A stretch of DNA of 64,000 nt, from NCBI GenBank assembly GCA_001179505.1, contig CDMY01000370.1, positions 1 through 64,000 of the forward strand, written 5' to 3'. The position numbers and the translations under genes were made by a program. Source of the DNA: Vitrella brassicaformis. Taxonomy: Eukaryota; Sar; Vitrellaceae. The first letter of the stretch is position 1; every line of letters begins with the position of its first letter. A model generated the notes under the pieces. It ran no database searches, was not told the origin of the DNA, and worked only from the letters and a program-made list of their open reading frames with translations. Shown piece after piece: positions 45,434 through 57,721 of the stretch.

Positions 45434-47533
45434 CTAGTGACATGTACATGAATGGCACTGTGTGCATATGACAATGACAATGACAATGACAATGACTTGG
45501 TGACACTGAAGGCGCATGTCATCGCATCGACAGCGGATTATTATGGGAAGGATTCACATACAGGCGATTCATTCATTCACGTAGGCGTATTGTCCCGAAG
45601 AGTCGAAGACGCTGCCACGCAAACAGCCACAAACAGCCACACACAGCCACACACACACGCACACACACACACACACGAGACACCAACCTGCCGACACTGC
45701 TGCCGCTTTGCTGACATCTGCGTGTCCGTATTGGTCCTTTACTGAGCTATCGTCTCAGTAAACACTCACTCAGTCAATACACCCCACAACGAGAGAGAAA
45801 CAGACGGGCGGCCAGACAGACAGAGACCCATCAGGCACAACACGTGTGTGTGCACGTATGTATGTATGTGTGCGAATGTGCGTGTTTATTTCGTGGTGGA
45901 TGGACCATGGTGTGGATGCCCTGTGGACCCAATCGACGCGTGTTTTTGCGTTCTGTGTTCTTTCTTACCGGCAGTGACAATGCACGTGAGTCAGGGTGAA
46001 ATCGGCAAGCCACCATGCATACGTGCGGGAGTCACTATGCACAGTACCACACATGCATACACACAGCCCTCGACCAGTCATGACCCACTTAAGGCAGCCT
46101 GTACATCCATCCCTCCCTCCCTCCCTCCCTCCCTCCTAATGCCGTGGCAGCGTCGCGTCTATACCGCTCTCCCAAAGGCGATGGCCTCCATCAAAGGCAT
46201 TATCACTACAGGTACCTACCTACATCCACACACATGGATGCAGCCGGCGGCCAAGCTGACATGTGTTCGTTTCGGTGCGGTGTGAACACACAGAGGGTGG
46301 ACGTAGATGAGGCCATCTCTGTCTGCAGTGTGACCCTCCCTCCATCGCACCCGCATGGGGAGAGCGTCGCGATGCCAATACGCATACGCGTCGTCTGCAC
46401 AGCGCAACGAGGCCACATACCCATTGTTGTATGGCGGGATCTCCCGTATCGCACGCACCTCTTGATGGGCATCCTCGCCGTCACAGCGACTCTAGATACT
46501 TGCGCAACCACGTGACCTCGAAATCCACACATATCTCTCTATGGCTGAGAGGACCCTGAGGCTCGGCCCAGGGCTCCACGGCCATGCTCACCCCTACGGC
46601 ACGCGCCTGTGGTTGGTGAAAACACCACAATGGATGCAACAGTCAGTCGGCCTCGTTTGAGCCTCATCTCTCCTGTGCCAGCCGGCATGGCATCTGAACG
46701 AAACACCGCAATCCGATGAGAGTGTATCAGGGACGGATGAGATGAGGATGCATCTTCACCTCGACGAGGTGGATCTCATCTCGTCGATGCTCTCCGAAGC
46801 CATACCTTGAGCCATACGAGGGGGAGATCTGCATCCGTGCTCTTGCTGTCGAGACTGGGCCCCCTGCATGCAAAGAGGTGGCGGACGAGGGGCTACAGGA
46901 ACTCTCTGAAGGCGTACAACAGCCACTGCAGACGTTCGCATTACTCTCGGTGAGCAGCCCGTGGCCCTAGTCGACCGAAGAAGAGAGGAGCTGGAGGCGC
47001 CTTTCGTGCATCATGGGATGTGTTGCTGTGTGTTGTGTGTCGCAGGTTGCATTGAATGGACCGTTCTTCGCGTCACTTTTGACGTGCGCGTCAAACGTCA
47101 CCTGACGGGCGCGGCAAGTCAGAGGAAAGGTGACTCCTCAAGCAAGATGAAGGGAACGATGCACTGACTGTCGCTGTGCTCCTTTGAGTACTGTCTGCAG
47201 CCCGCTCGTATCTACCATCGTACCATCGTACCATCCTATCGTTCGTTCGGGAGCAAAGCAGCGAAGGTAACGACGCACACAGACACTGTCAGACATACAG
47301 TCAGTCAGACAGACAGACAGACAGACAGACAGACACAGACGCTGAATGAGGCCATCTGTGTTGGTGGATGCAGGTCTCGCTCGTCGGTCTGTTCGTTTGT
47401 TTGCTTCCCAAGGCTCTCACTCACTCACTCACTCATTCGGTCACACACACTCTCAGGTAGCTAACACACGCACTCTCAGACAGCGAGAAAGGTTGGTTAT
47501 CGCTTCGCTGTTGCCGTCCTTGGTTGTTTGCAG
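45434..47533. other. Intergenic; one weak coding candidate at 46140-46515
   Basis: 45434-46139 is repeats (GACAAT, CACA, CCCT). On the plus strand at 46140 MPWQRRVYTALPKAMASIKG is followed by a GTACC donor, and a frame RVDVDEAISVCSVTLPPSHP runs to a TGA at 46515, but the phases do not match. 46520-47530 has no supported exon, though it should hold the first exon of the next gene. A (CAGA) run lies at 47305-47340. Confidence 0.35.
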
Positions 47534-48316
47534 TGATGACCGTTCTTTCTTCTCGACGGGTGGCAGTGGGGAGACGCGCACGGTACTCTACATCGGCACG
47601 CAGGCCTCGCCCGAGGGTGCCCTGGCCCAGCTGGAGATGTTCCGTGAGGCCGCACGAGTTGCCAGAGTGACGCACGCCATCGGCTTCATCGTCGAGGCGG
47701 CAATTGTGCACGACCCGCAATACGAGCCACTCATGAAGGCCATCTTCTCGACACCGGCCGGCGATCGGCGCTCAACCGTCATCTTCGTGGAGGGGGCCGA
47801 TTTCACCCTGGGGGACAACCCGGTGGCCATCATCTTCCCCGCAGACTCCACCAACGCCGACATCCAGGCCACGCACACGGCCGTGCTCAGCTTCGGCAAC
47901 ACCGGGCTCCTGCAGGCGCTCATCTTCCACAACACGGTCAAGACCAAGATACAGCTGCAGGCGCTGGGCATCCACGGCCTGGACATCGGCGTGGCCGTGA
48001 CGGACGTGGCCGCCATGCCGTACATGCAATCCAACCTGTCGCCCTGGGTGCGGCAGGCCGCCTCCAGCATCCCCGAGCAGGCCGACTTCCACTTCTTCTT
48101 CACGACCCGCTCGTGTGTGCCGGGCACCGGGGATCTTCCGGATGTCATGCAGGTGCAGGACATCAGTGTGGCGTGCCCTCACCAGGTGATGACGGCCATC
48201 CGCGCATTCGAGCGCACCTACAGCTACGGGTTCATGATCAACGGCATGAACGAGTAAGCAAGCCAACAGACCGGGAGACAGACGGGGGAGGCAGGCAAAG
48301 TCACCATGGTGACACA

Positions 48317-48354
<38 letters not shown>

Positions 48355-49673
48355 TGTGTGTGTCTAGGCCGAACGACTGTGCAGCCGTCCTGTGCTTCTC
48401 GACCCCCACCAAGCAGCAGCCGTCGTTCATGGCCATCCCGATCGACGCACTGGCCAAGGGCCTCTTCACCAAGGACGCGCTGATACGCATGCTCCTGTGT
48501 ATCACCATGAAGCAGTGGAGTCTGGAGGACGAGGACGGCACCGACACGCCCCTGATGGTCAAGAGATTCTACGGCAAGTTCCGCGCCAACGTCGAGCACC
48601 TCATGACGCAGATCGCAGCACTCAACTCGGCCCAAGAGGCCACGCTAGCGCTCAAACATGGACTGCAGCGCACTCTGGACGGTCAGCGGCTGCACATCGT
48701 GGCTGCATCCATCCATGTGTGCACGCCTGTCTGCCTGGTGTGTGCGTGGTGTGCTCTGCAGCGTTGGACCACATCACGGCCTACTCCAAGACCAAGACGG
48801 AGAGGGCCTGCATCTTCGCCAACCGCTACTACACGGATCTGGCTGCGGAGGCTGAGAGGAAGGGTCTCCGCGTCAAGAGTCTTGACTTCATCCCTGACGT
48901 CTTCCAGCCGGAGGCCAAGATGAAGGAGATCGGCTACGAAGCGGCTCTCCGGGCGCTCATGGACAAGTTCGACGTCACCGACTTCTCTAAGGTCGTATCG
49001 CAGGTGAGAAACGGGCAAAGGGCACACACACTCGTCCCTATGGAAGATGGTTGGTGTGTGTGTTGAGCTTCCCAGAGGCCCTCCCGCCCAGTTGAGCAAG
49101 ATTACAGCAACTTCTTCAGCTTCACAATGCGTGACGCTACGGTAGAGTTCGACGAGTTCAAAATGGAAGGTACGATACACCCGCACGCACACACAACGAG
49201 TGCCCACACCCACGCATGCAGGATGAGTCCACTGTGCGTGCGATCGATAGGTCAGAGGGTCAGCGGCCGCGTGGTGATCGGCGTTGACGGCGTCATGGTC
49301 TTCGGCAAGGAGCCCCCCCCCGACTTGTCGCTCTTGGCCGACGAGAAGGAGCGCGATGACGCCATGGCCCGTTTCCGCGCCCGCCAAGCCTCTGAGCTCC
49401 AGAAGATCATGGAGATCCAGGAGCCCGAGAAGAAATGGCCAAACGTCAAGGACGAAGAGGGTGCGTGCCGGCACCACACAAGATGGCATACCGAGTCGGT
49501 CCAATGTGTACGTGTGTGGTGTGTGTGTGTGTATGTGTGAATCAGCCTTTGCTGCCTTTGCTGCGCTGTTGAGCAGCGGCCCCTACACGGATCTGCAGAC
49601 GACCCTCCCCAGTGCCGGTCCCCCGGCCGAACACGATGACACTGCCGATGAGGATGACGTTCAGGGGATCTGA
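47534..49673 (+). CDS. Unknown protein, conserved-looking, N-terminal exon not found
   Basis: Exons 47534-48253, 48368-48681, 48762-49003, 49076-49169, 49251-49460 and 49546-49673 join in phase to about 570 residues. The protein alternates hydrophobic strands and helices: RTVLYIGTQASPEGALAQLE, HAIGFIVEAAIVH, STVIFVEGADFTLGDNPVAI, AVLSFGNTGLLQALIFHNTV, IHGLDIGVAVTDVAAMPYMQ, then MIRCLL-like helices (ALIRMLLCITMKQWSLED) and a charged tail ending DDTADEDDVQGI. It looks like a globular alpha/beta sensor or enzyme, but I cannot assign a family. The first exon ends in phase 2 and must lie upstream of 47460. Confidence 0.7.
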
Positions 49674-50839
49674 CTGACTGACTCACTCACTCACTCACCG
49701 ACCGACTGGTGTATATATGTGTTGTCTAGGTCTGTCCGCCCTTCTTTGCCTTTTGTTTCCTGTGTGACGCGTATGTGCGATGCCTGCCTGCCTGCCTGCC
49801 TGCGATGAGTGCATGCATATGTAGCTGTGGTGTATAGGTCTGTCTGTCTGTCTGTCTACCTATCTGGCTGTGGTATCCGCCTCGATTCGTGACCGCCACA
49901 CCACACGCCCAATCTGCGTGCTTGGTCTTGTCTGCTGTGCGTTCGGTCTTCCCTTCTCGCATACCAGACAGAGACAGCCGCATCTCAACACCTTCTTTTG
50001 CCTCAGTCGCACATGCAGTGGCCCGTGAGCAACAACCAGCTTGCCTGCATGGGATGGAATGACACGGGTGAGGGATTTTACCGCATTCATCCTGTTGGCC
50101 AACCCGGTCTGCCGGCTGACATGCAGTGATAGACTGACTGGTGATATGCGGGCGTGGCGCTCTCTCCTCTCTGGTGCACATGCACTCCTCTCTCTCTCTG
50201 CATTGATGCCACCTTACCGCTGCGCATGTGTGATGGTTGTGGTTGATTTGTGGCAGCCAGCGAGCCAGACAGCGAATCTTGCTTCATGCATGTGGGCAGC
50301 TGGCATGTCATGGCTCGTCTGCGTGTCTGTCTGTCTGTCCGTCTGGCCGCGTGGACGTACGTGTGTATGCATGCAATTGGAATGGCCGCCCACCCATCTC
50401 GGTTTCATGCTCGCACATACGTATCAGCGCCGTGTATGATTGCAGAGAGGCCATCTTTTTTGAAGAACGGCGGTGTGTCTGACTGGTTGAATTCGAAAGG
50501 AGGCTGCCTGTACGATGGAGGTGTCGCATTGGGGGCGCAAAACGACAGAGCAGTCTACACGGGTGTCTACCTGCCTTAATCATGGTGTACTCGTGCAGCG
50601 CTCGATGGCCGACGCACTACACCTCGTGTATAGCCACACACTTAATTAATTCACACTGCGTGTATGGATCTGTGAACGACTCGCGTGTACGTCTTGAACT
50701 GAATCCATCCATCACATCACATCAGTGTATCCGAATGGTCCGTCCATCATGCAAGAAGGAAACGAGATATCAATACGCAAACAGACCACCACCAGCGTCT
50801 CAGTCCACTGCACATCGCGCGCCTGTGGATGGTCACCAG
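49674..50839. other. Convergent intergenic region
   Basis: Between the ends of the unknown plus-strand gene and the minus-strand gene starting at 52967. Contains ACTC, TGCC, TCTG and CTGT repeats. No supported gene. Confidence 0.5.
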
Positions 50840-52967
50840 CTACCCTGAAGCTACCACACAGACAGCTGCAGTAGAGATGGCAACATGGACACAGTGGAGC
50901 TTGCTGCGTACGTACCTTCGGGCATGGATGGAATGGTGACACGGATGAAGGCTGGATGGTCCGGACGGAGAGAGGCGGGCAGCAGCGCGGTCTCCAGCAA
51001 CTGCACCAGCCACTCGCGGACGCGGGTCGCCCCGCGTTTCAGCCGATATTGCGGGTCTGGATTGATCAGCTCGAAGAGGATCGTCTTGGCCGCCTCGCGC
51101 ATGGACTGGTCCCTGATGAGGGTCTCGATGTCAGGCTCGGGAGGGTCGGTCTTCTTGGGCATGACCGCGATGCTGAAGTACTGGCGAAGCATCTCGACGT
51201 AGGCGGCAACCTTCTCGGGTCCGCCGTCAGTGCACAGCCGGACAGCCTCGAAGGACTGCTTCTCGGCCTCGAGTGCAGAGACGATCGTCTCAGGAATCGT
51301 CAGCTCCTCCGGCAGCCGCGCGATGCGACGAACGACTAGACCCCTGCCCACCAACGCCGCCGCCCCCTGCCCGCCAAACCAGCACCGTTCGCCCTCGTCG
51401 GGCACCACCTTGATCGTCTGGCCGATGGTGCCCTCTCTCTCGCTCTTGCGATACACGTGTATCAGGTACAGGTGTAGCAGATCGACGTCGATGTTCCACT
51501 TGACTAATGCCGAGCCATCGCGCCAGAGAGGCTTGCCCGTCAGAAAACTCAAGCTATACAGGGCTGACGACCAGTGATCAGACGCTTGATCAGGTCCGTC
51601 CATCCCAAGATCGTGCCGCACCAACTCCCGCAGACAGCTGTGGTGCTGAGGATCGTGCACAGAAGCGATGGGTTCCAGCTGCCGCAGGTACTCTCGTGCA
51701 CGCTGATCCTCCACGAAAGACTCCCACTGGCCGTTCACACGCTTCACCTTCTCCATCAGCTTGGCGATGAATTGATGGTCCGGCGCCATTGAGTAGGCCC
51801 TGCCCTGAGGATCGAAGTTGGTCCTCTGCTGCATGCCGGTGCAGTCGATGCGTGTGAGGGATAAGACGAAGAGCTTGGTCTTATCATCTTCATCGTCCTC
51901 GCTGACTGCGTTGACCCAGCCTGTCGGCTCTGAGTCGGCGGCAGATGCGGAGGGGCCAGTGGGAGAGGGATCCGCGGGCTCTGGAGAGAATGGCGATGTC
52001 AGCTCCCTCCGAACCACCTGTCGGAGCTGGTTGCCGAGCCAGCCGCACAAACGGGCCACAAACGACTCACCGGGCTGAGCGACAAAGCCACGCATGTGTG
52101 GGACGCCCGCTGGCTGCGTGTCTTTCTTCCCTCTCTCTCTTACCGCATCTTCTCGGCCCGAATGAAGACAAGAATACTGGAAGGTGAAGGGAAAGCTGCA
52201 GGCCTGAATGGAAATGAGGATACTGGAAACGAACAGCAACATACGCGATTGAGTGAGGTGATATCGTGTGCTTTCTGTCCTGTTTGTTGTGTTGCTCACT
52301 TTGGGCCGTTGTCATCGGACGAATAATACAGCCCCAGGCGCTGTTTGAGCTTATCGTAGAGGTCCTCGATCCTCTGCCCGGGCCCAGTATGCTGATGCAG
52401 AAAGTCCCACAGGTCCTTCTCGGGCGGCACCCTCGCCGCATGCATGACCGCTGCCTTGTCCATGGCGTCGAGGACGCCGTAGATCTCAGCGAAGTCCCGC
52501 GCCTCCTTCGGCACGCCAAGCGCATCCATGCACTCCTCCACCTCGTGACGGCTGCTGGCATCCAGATGTCTGCCCGTCTCCTCTCTCAGCTGCTGCAGCT
52601 TGACGACTTGCTGCTGTGACAAAGTGCCGGGCAAGGCGGCATTGTGCGCATACTCGACGGCGGATGACGGGCCGTCAGGTAAGAACTTGACGCGCGATGA
52701 TGCCAGTTGTCGGAAGAGTGGGTTGGGAGAAAAGCCGCCATCGGCCGTCGGTATGTCAATGCTGGCCGCTTGATGCATCCGGAAGGGTGCGTAGGGAGCG
52801 CCTCCATGACGGGCCGGCAGCTGAAAGACCTTGAAGTGGCGATCAGACGTCATCCTTCGGTCCTCTGCGCAGTCCCGACAGGCACCAAGGGCCAGCGCAA
52901 AGGCTCTGAAGGCACAGCAGCAGGGACGACCCACCAAAAGGAGTGCACACACCACGCGCCTTTGCAT
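50840..52967 (-). CDS. Unknown protein with signal-like N-terminus (intact copy)
   Basis: Starts at 52967 with QRRVVCALLLVGRPCCCAFR, a probable signal peptide. Exon 1 runs to 52300 (VEECMDALGVPKEARDFAEI, LWDFLHQHTGPGQRIEDLY). A second long block, about 52080-50916, encodes FVARLCGWLGNQLRQVVRRE, KLFVLSLTRIDCTGMQQRTN, VNGQWESFVEDQRAREYLRQ, SSALYSLSFLTGKPLWRDGS, CWFGGQGAAALVGRGLVVRR and AAKTILFELINPDPQYRL. The small exon(s) joining the blocks around 52300-52080 could not be fixed by phase. The end is either 50851 or, after a last splice, a TAG at 50842-50840. No recognised domain. Exon 1 is partly duplicated at 58798-59440. Confidence 0.65.
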
Positions 52968-53253
52968 CGCGACTGACCTTCAATGAGCGATGCAGGATGC
53001 AGCGATGCCCGAATGCGATTCGTTCTTCCAAGGAGCGAGTGCAACTGAAGCAGGAACATGGTGTTCGTTTGTGACCCTCTTCGTCCTTCAGTACTGCTCT
53101 TTCCTGACCTGTGTATGCTAGATCTCGCAGACCATCTCGCCTGTGCCGCTACACCCGTACCCCCGCTTCGCCTGACGGAGAGAAAATTGAAGCAATCGAG
53201 AGAGACTGCGATCTTGCCTGGAGCCCCCTGGGGGCTCCGAGTCTCACCGCAAA
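52968..53253. promoter_or_regulatory. Bidirectional promoter with a strong palindrome
   Basis: The two divergent genes start 286 bp apart. At 53220-53238 GGAGCCCCC-T-GGGGGCTCC forms a perfect 9-bp hairpin 15 bases before the ATG of the plus-strand gene, so it would sit in its 5' leader. Confidence 0.6.
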
Positions 53254-53986
53254 ATGATGTCAAATTCCGCCGCCGCAGCAGCTGGCGCCTCCCGCAAGTC
53301 GTTGGCCGCTCGTGCCTGCGCCTGGTTGAGTAGACGGTTTGCCCTCGCCCTCCAGGCGCAGGCCGAGCTCAAATGCGAGGAGGCCACGATGGATGTTGAT
53401 GAGGAGACAGACTTCGTCTTCGTTGAGAACAGCAGGTGAGCCGAGAAAGGCCACAAATGAGGCGACAATACCTCGAGCTCTTGTTCGTATTCGTGTGGGT
53501 CTTCTTGTCTTCAGCAATCCTCGGTCCACCGGAACCCCGCCCGACTCGGCCCCTGTCTCCTCGCCGCCCTCCCCGCCCTCCCCATCCCCGCACTCTCCCT
53601 CCCCGCCCTCTCCCTGCCCCATCTCGCCGAGCCATCCATGCCCTCCCCCTGCCCTCACTCCGGCCGCCATCGGGCCGGCACTTGGGCGCCCCATCAGCAC
53701 CAACATTGCCTGGGTGACTTTTCATGAGGCGGTGGTGCTGACTGACGCGGGGGAGCACAGGGAGGAGCTGGCTCTGAAAACGCCCCGACCCAACCCGGAG
53801 GCCGAGTACAGTGTGGCCCATGAAGGGTTTATGCTGCATAGCCAGATGATGGCCTGGCAGCACCACAAGGGGCTACAGGCAAGGCTGAAGGAGACGCTTG
53901 AGACGGAGGCGAGGTTGGAGAGGATGTGCCAGCGTGCGGCCCTTGGAGGGCACGACACTGAGGATGAGTGGTTTTTACTGATGTAA
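53254..53986 (+). CDS. Unknown Pro-rich protein (intact copy)
   Basis: Exons 53254-53435 and 53515-53986 encode 217 residues. N-terminus MMSNSAAAAAGASRKSLAAR with an Arg/Ala helix, then EEATMDVDEETDFVFVENS, a Ser/Pro repeat (PPSPPSPSPHSPSPPSP), and a folded C-terminal part: ISTNIAWVTFHEAVVLTDAG, NPEAEYSVAHEGFMLHSQMM and a charged helix ending EDEWFLLM. No known motif. A second copy at 61994-62797 shares exon 2 almost entirely but has a different exon 1. Confidence 0.7.
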
Positions 53987-54002
53987 ATTGTGAGCCGGTA
54001 AG

Positions 54003-55790
54003 AAAGAAATATGACAACCCAATTGTGACATCAGTGACGGCTGATGCTCTGAGACTGTCGTGGGCATTAGGGGATATGACGCGTGGCGATACATGTTCTA
54101 CACGGTTGTGGCCAGGACAGCGCCTCTTGTGGGCCAGGGCAGCCTCGGTCTTCATGCGGCCATGGAGCTCCTCCGCACAAACGCCTTATTCCGCGTCATG
54201 AATGAGGATTTCTTTCATGCCGTCATGACGCGCCTCACCAGCGAGCTACGTAAGGCACTCAAGGCGGCTATCCGGTGGCCTTTCTGTTGCTGGCATGTGC
54301 GGACCTGGTGTTCAATCTGTCCAAGATGCTGGGCAAGGGAGCCAGTCTGAGGAAGAGGATGGTCAAGGGTTTGAGGGAGATGGCCGAGCTGGTTGGCGAG
54401 TCGGTGCCATTGCTGTCTCATCTGGGGCTACGGGCGGCTGCGTATCGCACCTGAGAAGCTCTTCCAGGCCACGGTGAGACTGACGTTCGATGAATAAATA
54501 CTTGTGTGTGTTCTGTTTTCACTGTCTTTGTGTGTGTGTGTGTGTGTGTGTCCAGCAAGAGGAGGGAGGCGAGGTGCTGGAGTGGCTCGAGCAGACCGGC
54601 ACATCGCTGGCCGGTGGGTACGGTGAGGCAGACGTGGGCTTGCAGGAGCTCATGATGGTCCTCACGGGGCTGCTGAAGGTCAGGTGGCGCAATGACTCCA
54701 TACGAAGGTGAGTAGAGAACGAGATCTTGATATCGAAATGGTGCCTCGATTCATCCATGGTTACTGTGATGTGTTTGCAGTGACAAACGACATGGTTGAG
54801 CGATGCCTGTACCGCGGAGACCACATCGACCCCCGGGCCCTCCCTCACCAAGTTCCGCTATCCCGTGCAGCCACTTTTATCCACCATCGACCAGGCCCTC
54901 GCATACAGCACATCGTCATCGCATCACAGCCCCTACGGCACGGCTCTCCCTCCCCTCTCGCTGTGTGACTATTCGGATCAGGCACTCGCCAACTTGGAAT
55001 ACGCGGTGGCCAAGGGCACGGACACACTGGTCGGCTTCAGTCGCCGGTGGATCGGCAGCAGGCGGTTGAGCGATATGCTGAGTGGGTGGATGGGGAGGCA
55101 CTATGGGCCAGTGGGGTGGGGAGGACTCACCGGGGCGTGGCACGTGATGAGATGGGAGACGATCAAGTCTGCTCGGATGACGACGACGAGACAGAGGACG
55201 AAGAGGTGTGGCTCATGCAAGGAGAGGAGATCGGTGTCGTCCGGGAAGACCCCCAAGGAGGCCGCCGCGAGACGACACCGAGGTGTTTCTCGATGGATCC
55301 ATCCCGTCAGCCCCGCCCCATCCCCACACCACTCATCTCTATGCGCTACCTGAGCAAGATATGGAGCCAATCCAGGGCAACATCCTCAGCGTGATCCTGT
55401 ACAGCATGTCAGAGGCCCACATCGACCCTCACTTCTGCCAACGAGCCCTCGCAGCCCTCAGCCACCCACGGATCCTCCACACACTCACGCCGGTCGACAT
55501 TGCATGTCTACTCCGGGCGCTGGCGGCCATGCGGTTCCACAGCCTCTCTTTCCTCGACGGTGGAAACCGCAACAAGTGTCGGGTGAAACCCGCAACATGT
55601 TGCACCGGGCCAGATGCGGTTTCGCCACGAGGGGCTGCTGTCGGCGTTGGTGCTCGTGTTGGCTGAGAAGCTGCGGGAGTGTGGGCACCAAAGGCTGACG
55701 GTGATAGCGAGAGGGCTGCAATCCCTCAGGTACGGGCCAGCGGCCTTTGTCAACGCTCACGGCAACATTTTCACGCCCTGGTAAGCAGCG
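54003..55790 (+). pseudogene. Decayed helical-repeat gene (possibly RAP/FASTK-like)
   Basis: Coding-quality segments follow one another in shifting frames: TADALRLSWALG, then YDAWRYMFYTVVARTAPLVG, GYPVAFLLLACADLVFNLSK, RLRIAPEKLFQAT, EVLEWLEQTGTSLAGGYGEA, YSDQALANLEYAVAKGTDTL, an acidic DDDDETEDEEVW stretch, MSEAHIDPHFCQRALAALSH, DIACLLRALAAMRFHSLSFL and LVLVLAEKLRECGHQRLTVI. Helical repeats with WAL-x-x-Y/F motifs resemble mitochondrial FASTK/RAP or octatricopeptide proteins. At least five frame changes cannot be removed by introns. It is either a pseudogene or poor sequence. Confidence 0.5.
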
Positions 55791-56103
55791 ACGGACTGCG
55801 CATATTTGACGACGACCATGAATGGTACGTCGTCTCGTTGGCTGTGATCCACAGTTCCATGGCGAAGCTGGACTTGCCAGCTGTGGAGTGCCTCCTCGAC
55901 TACCTTTCCACCATATCCCACCCAGTTCGACACAAAGCTTCTTTCACCAGCGGGGGTCTTCAGTGGATCCGATCCACCTACAACGACTGGTGCTGCAGGA
56001 GGCTGCAGATCAACTGTACATGAGCCGACACCAGTACAGGTGCAGGGGTCTCTGACTGGACGAACACGCCTCCGTCGTCGGCCCCAGCTGCGAGAATACG
56101 CGC

Positions 56104-57721
56104 ATGACACAACCAGAGCAGCAGGGAAGGCCCCAAGAGCTCGCCAATGAAGAGGCGCTTAGCGAAGATATCCGCAGCGAAGAGATTCACGGCAGCGAGT
56201 ACCTTGTGGACCTTGGCCTTCATGTCAAATTGATGGCTTCCGGGGCGCCTGTCGTCATGTGGCGTCACAGCCGACCTTCACTCTGCTGGACATCACTGAA
56301 GAGGGGGGACCGCCACTGAGGGCAGAGGAGATGGCCGTCCAGGCGATGACGACGGAGTTCGAGAAAGCTGCCGGTGAGCCAAATGAAGAAGTCGAAGGGC
56401 ACACAGCACATCCGTCTCTATTGCATTGATTCAGGATACCCGGCGGCATTTGAGAATCGCGTCTCGTCTATGAGGACACTGTCATAGTGGATAATAGAGA
56501 GACAAGCCAAGTGCGCGAGGTGCTGGTTGGCACTCATTTTTCACCTGAGTCATTCATAAGGTCATTGCGGCACACAAGTGCTCTTTGCCCTTATTCTCGC
56601 GCTGCCGCTGGTCTTGGCGGTGCCCCTGGTGTGGAAGACTTGCGAGTCCAACATGGCCATCGCGTTTGATTATGCAAGAATTGTCATCGGCTGCTTGGCA
56701 TTCATTCTGTTGTTCGTGGCGCTGGTTGAGGGGTGCCGCCCATGTGGAATGCTCCGGCGCATCCGCCAGTTTTGGGTTCCTTTTGTGATAGGCGTAGTGG
56801 CCTATACTACCTCGCAGACCCTGGCGAGATACCCTCAGCTGAAACCTTTGATGGCGACCGTGAATGGCCTTTGTCGCAAGATGCGGGACGGCCCTCCTCT
56901 TTCAACTTCGCGATTATCTTCCCCATCATTGTTGGCTCGCTGATAGTACCGCGCTTCCTCCAAGTGAGGATAATGACTTCTCAACACATGGATGTTGAGA
57001 CATTCCCTCTGTGCAGGCTGAAATGACTGCCCTCTGCTACAAAATCAAGTCGTCTCTGCTGTTCGCCCTCTACGATCTCCTTGGCGATCTGGCGGTGCCC
57101 TATGCTGACATGCTCCATGTCAATGCCATCCGGATCTGCACACGTATCCGCGACGGCCGCTGGCCCAAAGCGGGAGACACGGTTGGCATCCATGGCCTTT
57201 CCGAGACTTCAGGCAGCAGCGAGACAACCCGCACACGGGCAACGAGAAGGAAGGGAGCAGCGTTATTCATCAAACGAGCCGGCAGTGAGATCTATCAGAG
57301 TGTGATGCGGGCAGGCCGCATGCGGTCGACAACAAGCGGGCTATCATCCATGGCGTCCGTGGTCGATCCGCAGAGCAACTTTATGGCGTATGACGTCCGT
57401 CCGAGGTACCTTCGGGCGTTGGCGGACCAAACTCATGCCTACAACCAAGCCGTCATGAATCTGTCGTTGATGCAGTGGCCTGAAAAACGGGTCCCTCAAC
57501 GTGTGCTTCGTCAATTCCATCGTCCAGCTGATGGTCCACTCGCTGCGCCTCATCGGTACCTCACCCGGACACAGAGCGCATGAATATGCACACATGGCGA
57601 CCTTTGTGTCTGTTCCGTGTTGCTGTGCGTAAGTGATGTGTTTCAGAGCCTGTCCGAGTATCTCACGTCGGTTTTCCCAGATGTAGAGCCGCTTCTTGCC
57701 AACTACGCATGCCCGACGTGA
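56104..57721 (+). pseudogene. Decayed membrane-protein gene
   Basis: Segments read NEEALSEDIRSEEIHGSEYL, FTLLDITEEGGPPLRAEEMA, GYPAAFENRV, DTVIVDNRETSQVRE, then three hydrophobic stretches (LFALILALPLVLAVPLVW, IVIGCLAFILLFVALVEG, VPFVIGVVAYTTSQTLA), a shifted frame with FNFAIIFPIIVGSLIVPRFL, AEMTALCYKIKSSLLFALYD and a long exon to 57583. A last shifted piece, LNVCFVNSIVQLMVH, and SLSEYLTSVFPDVEPLLANY end at 57721. At least three frame breaks. The original was probably a multi-pass membrane protein of unknown role. Confidence 0.5.
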
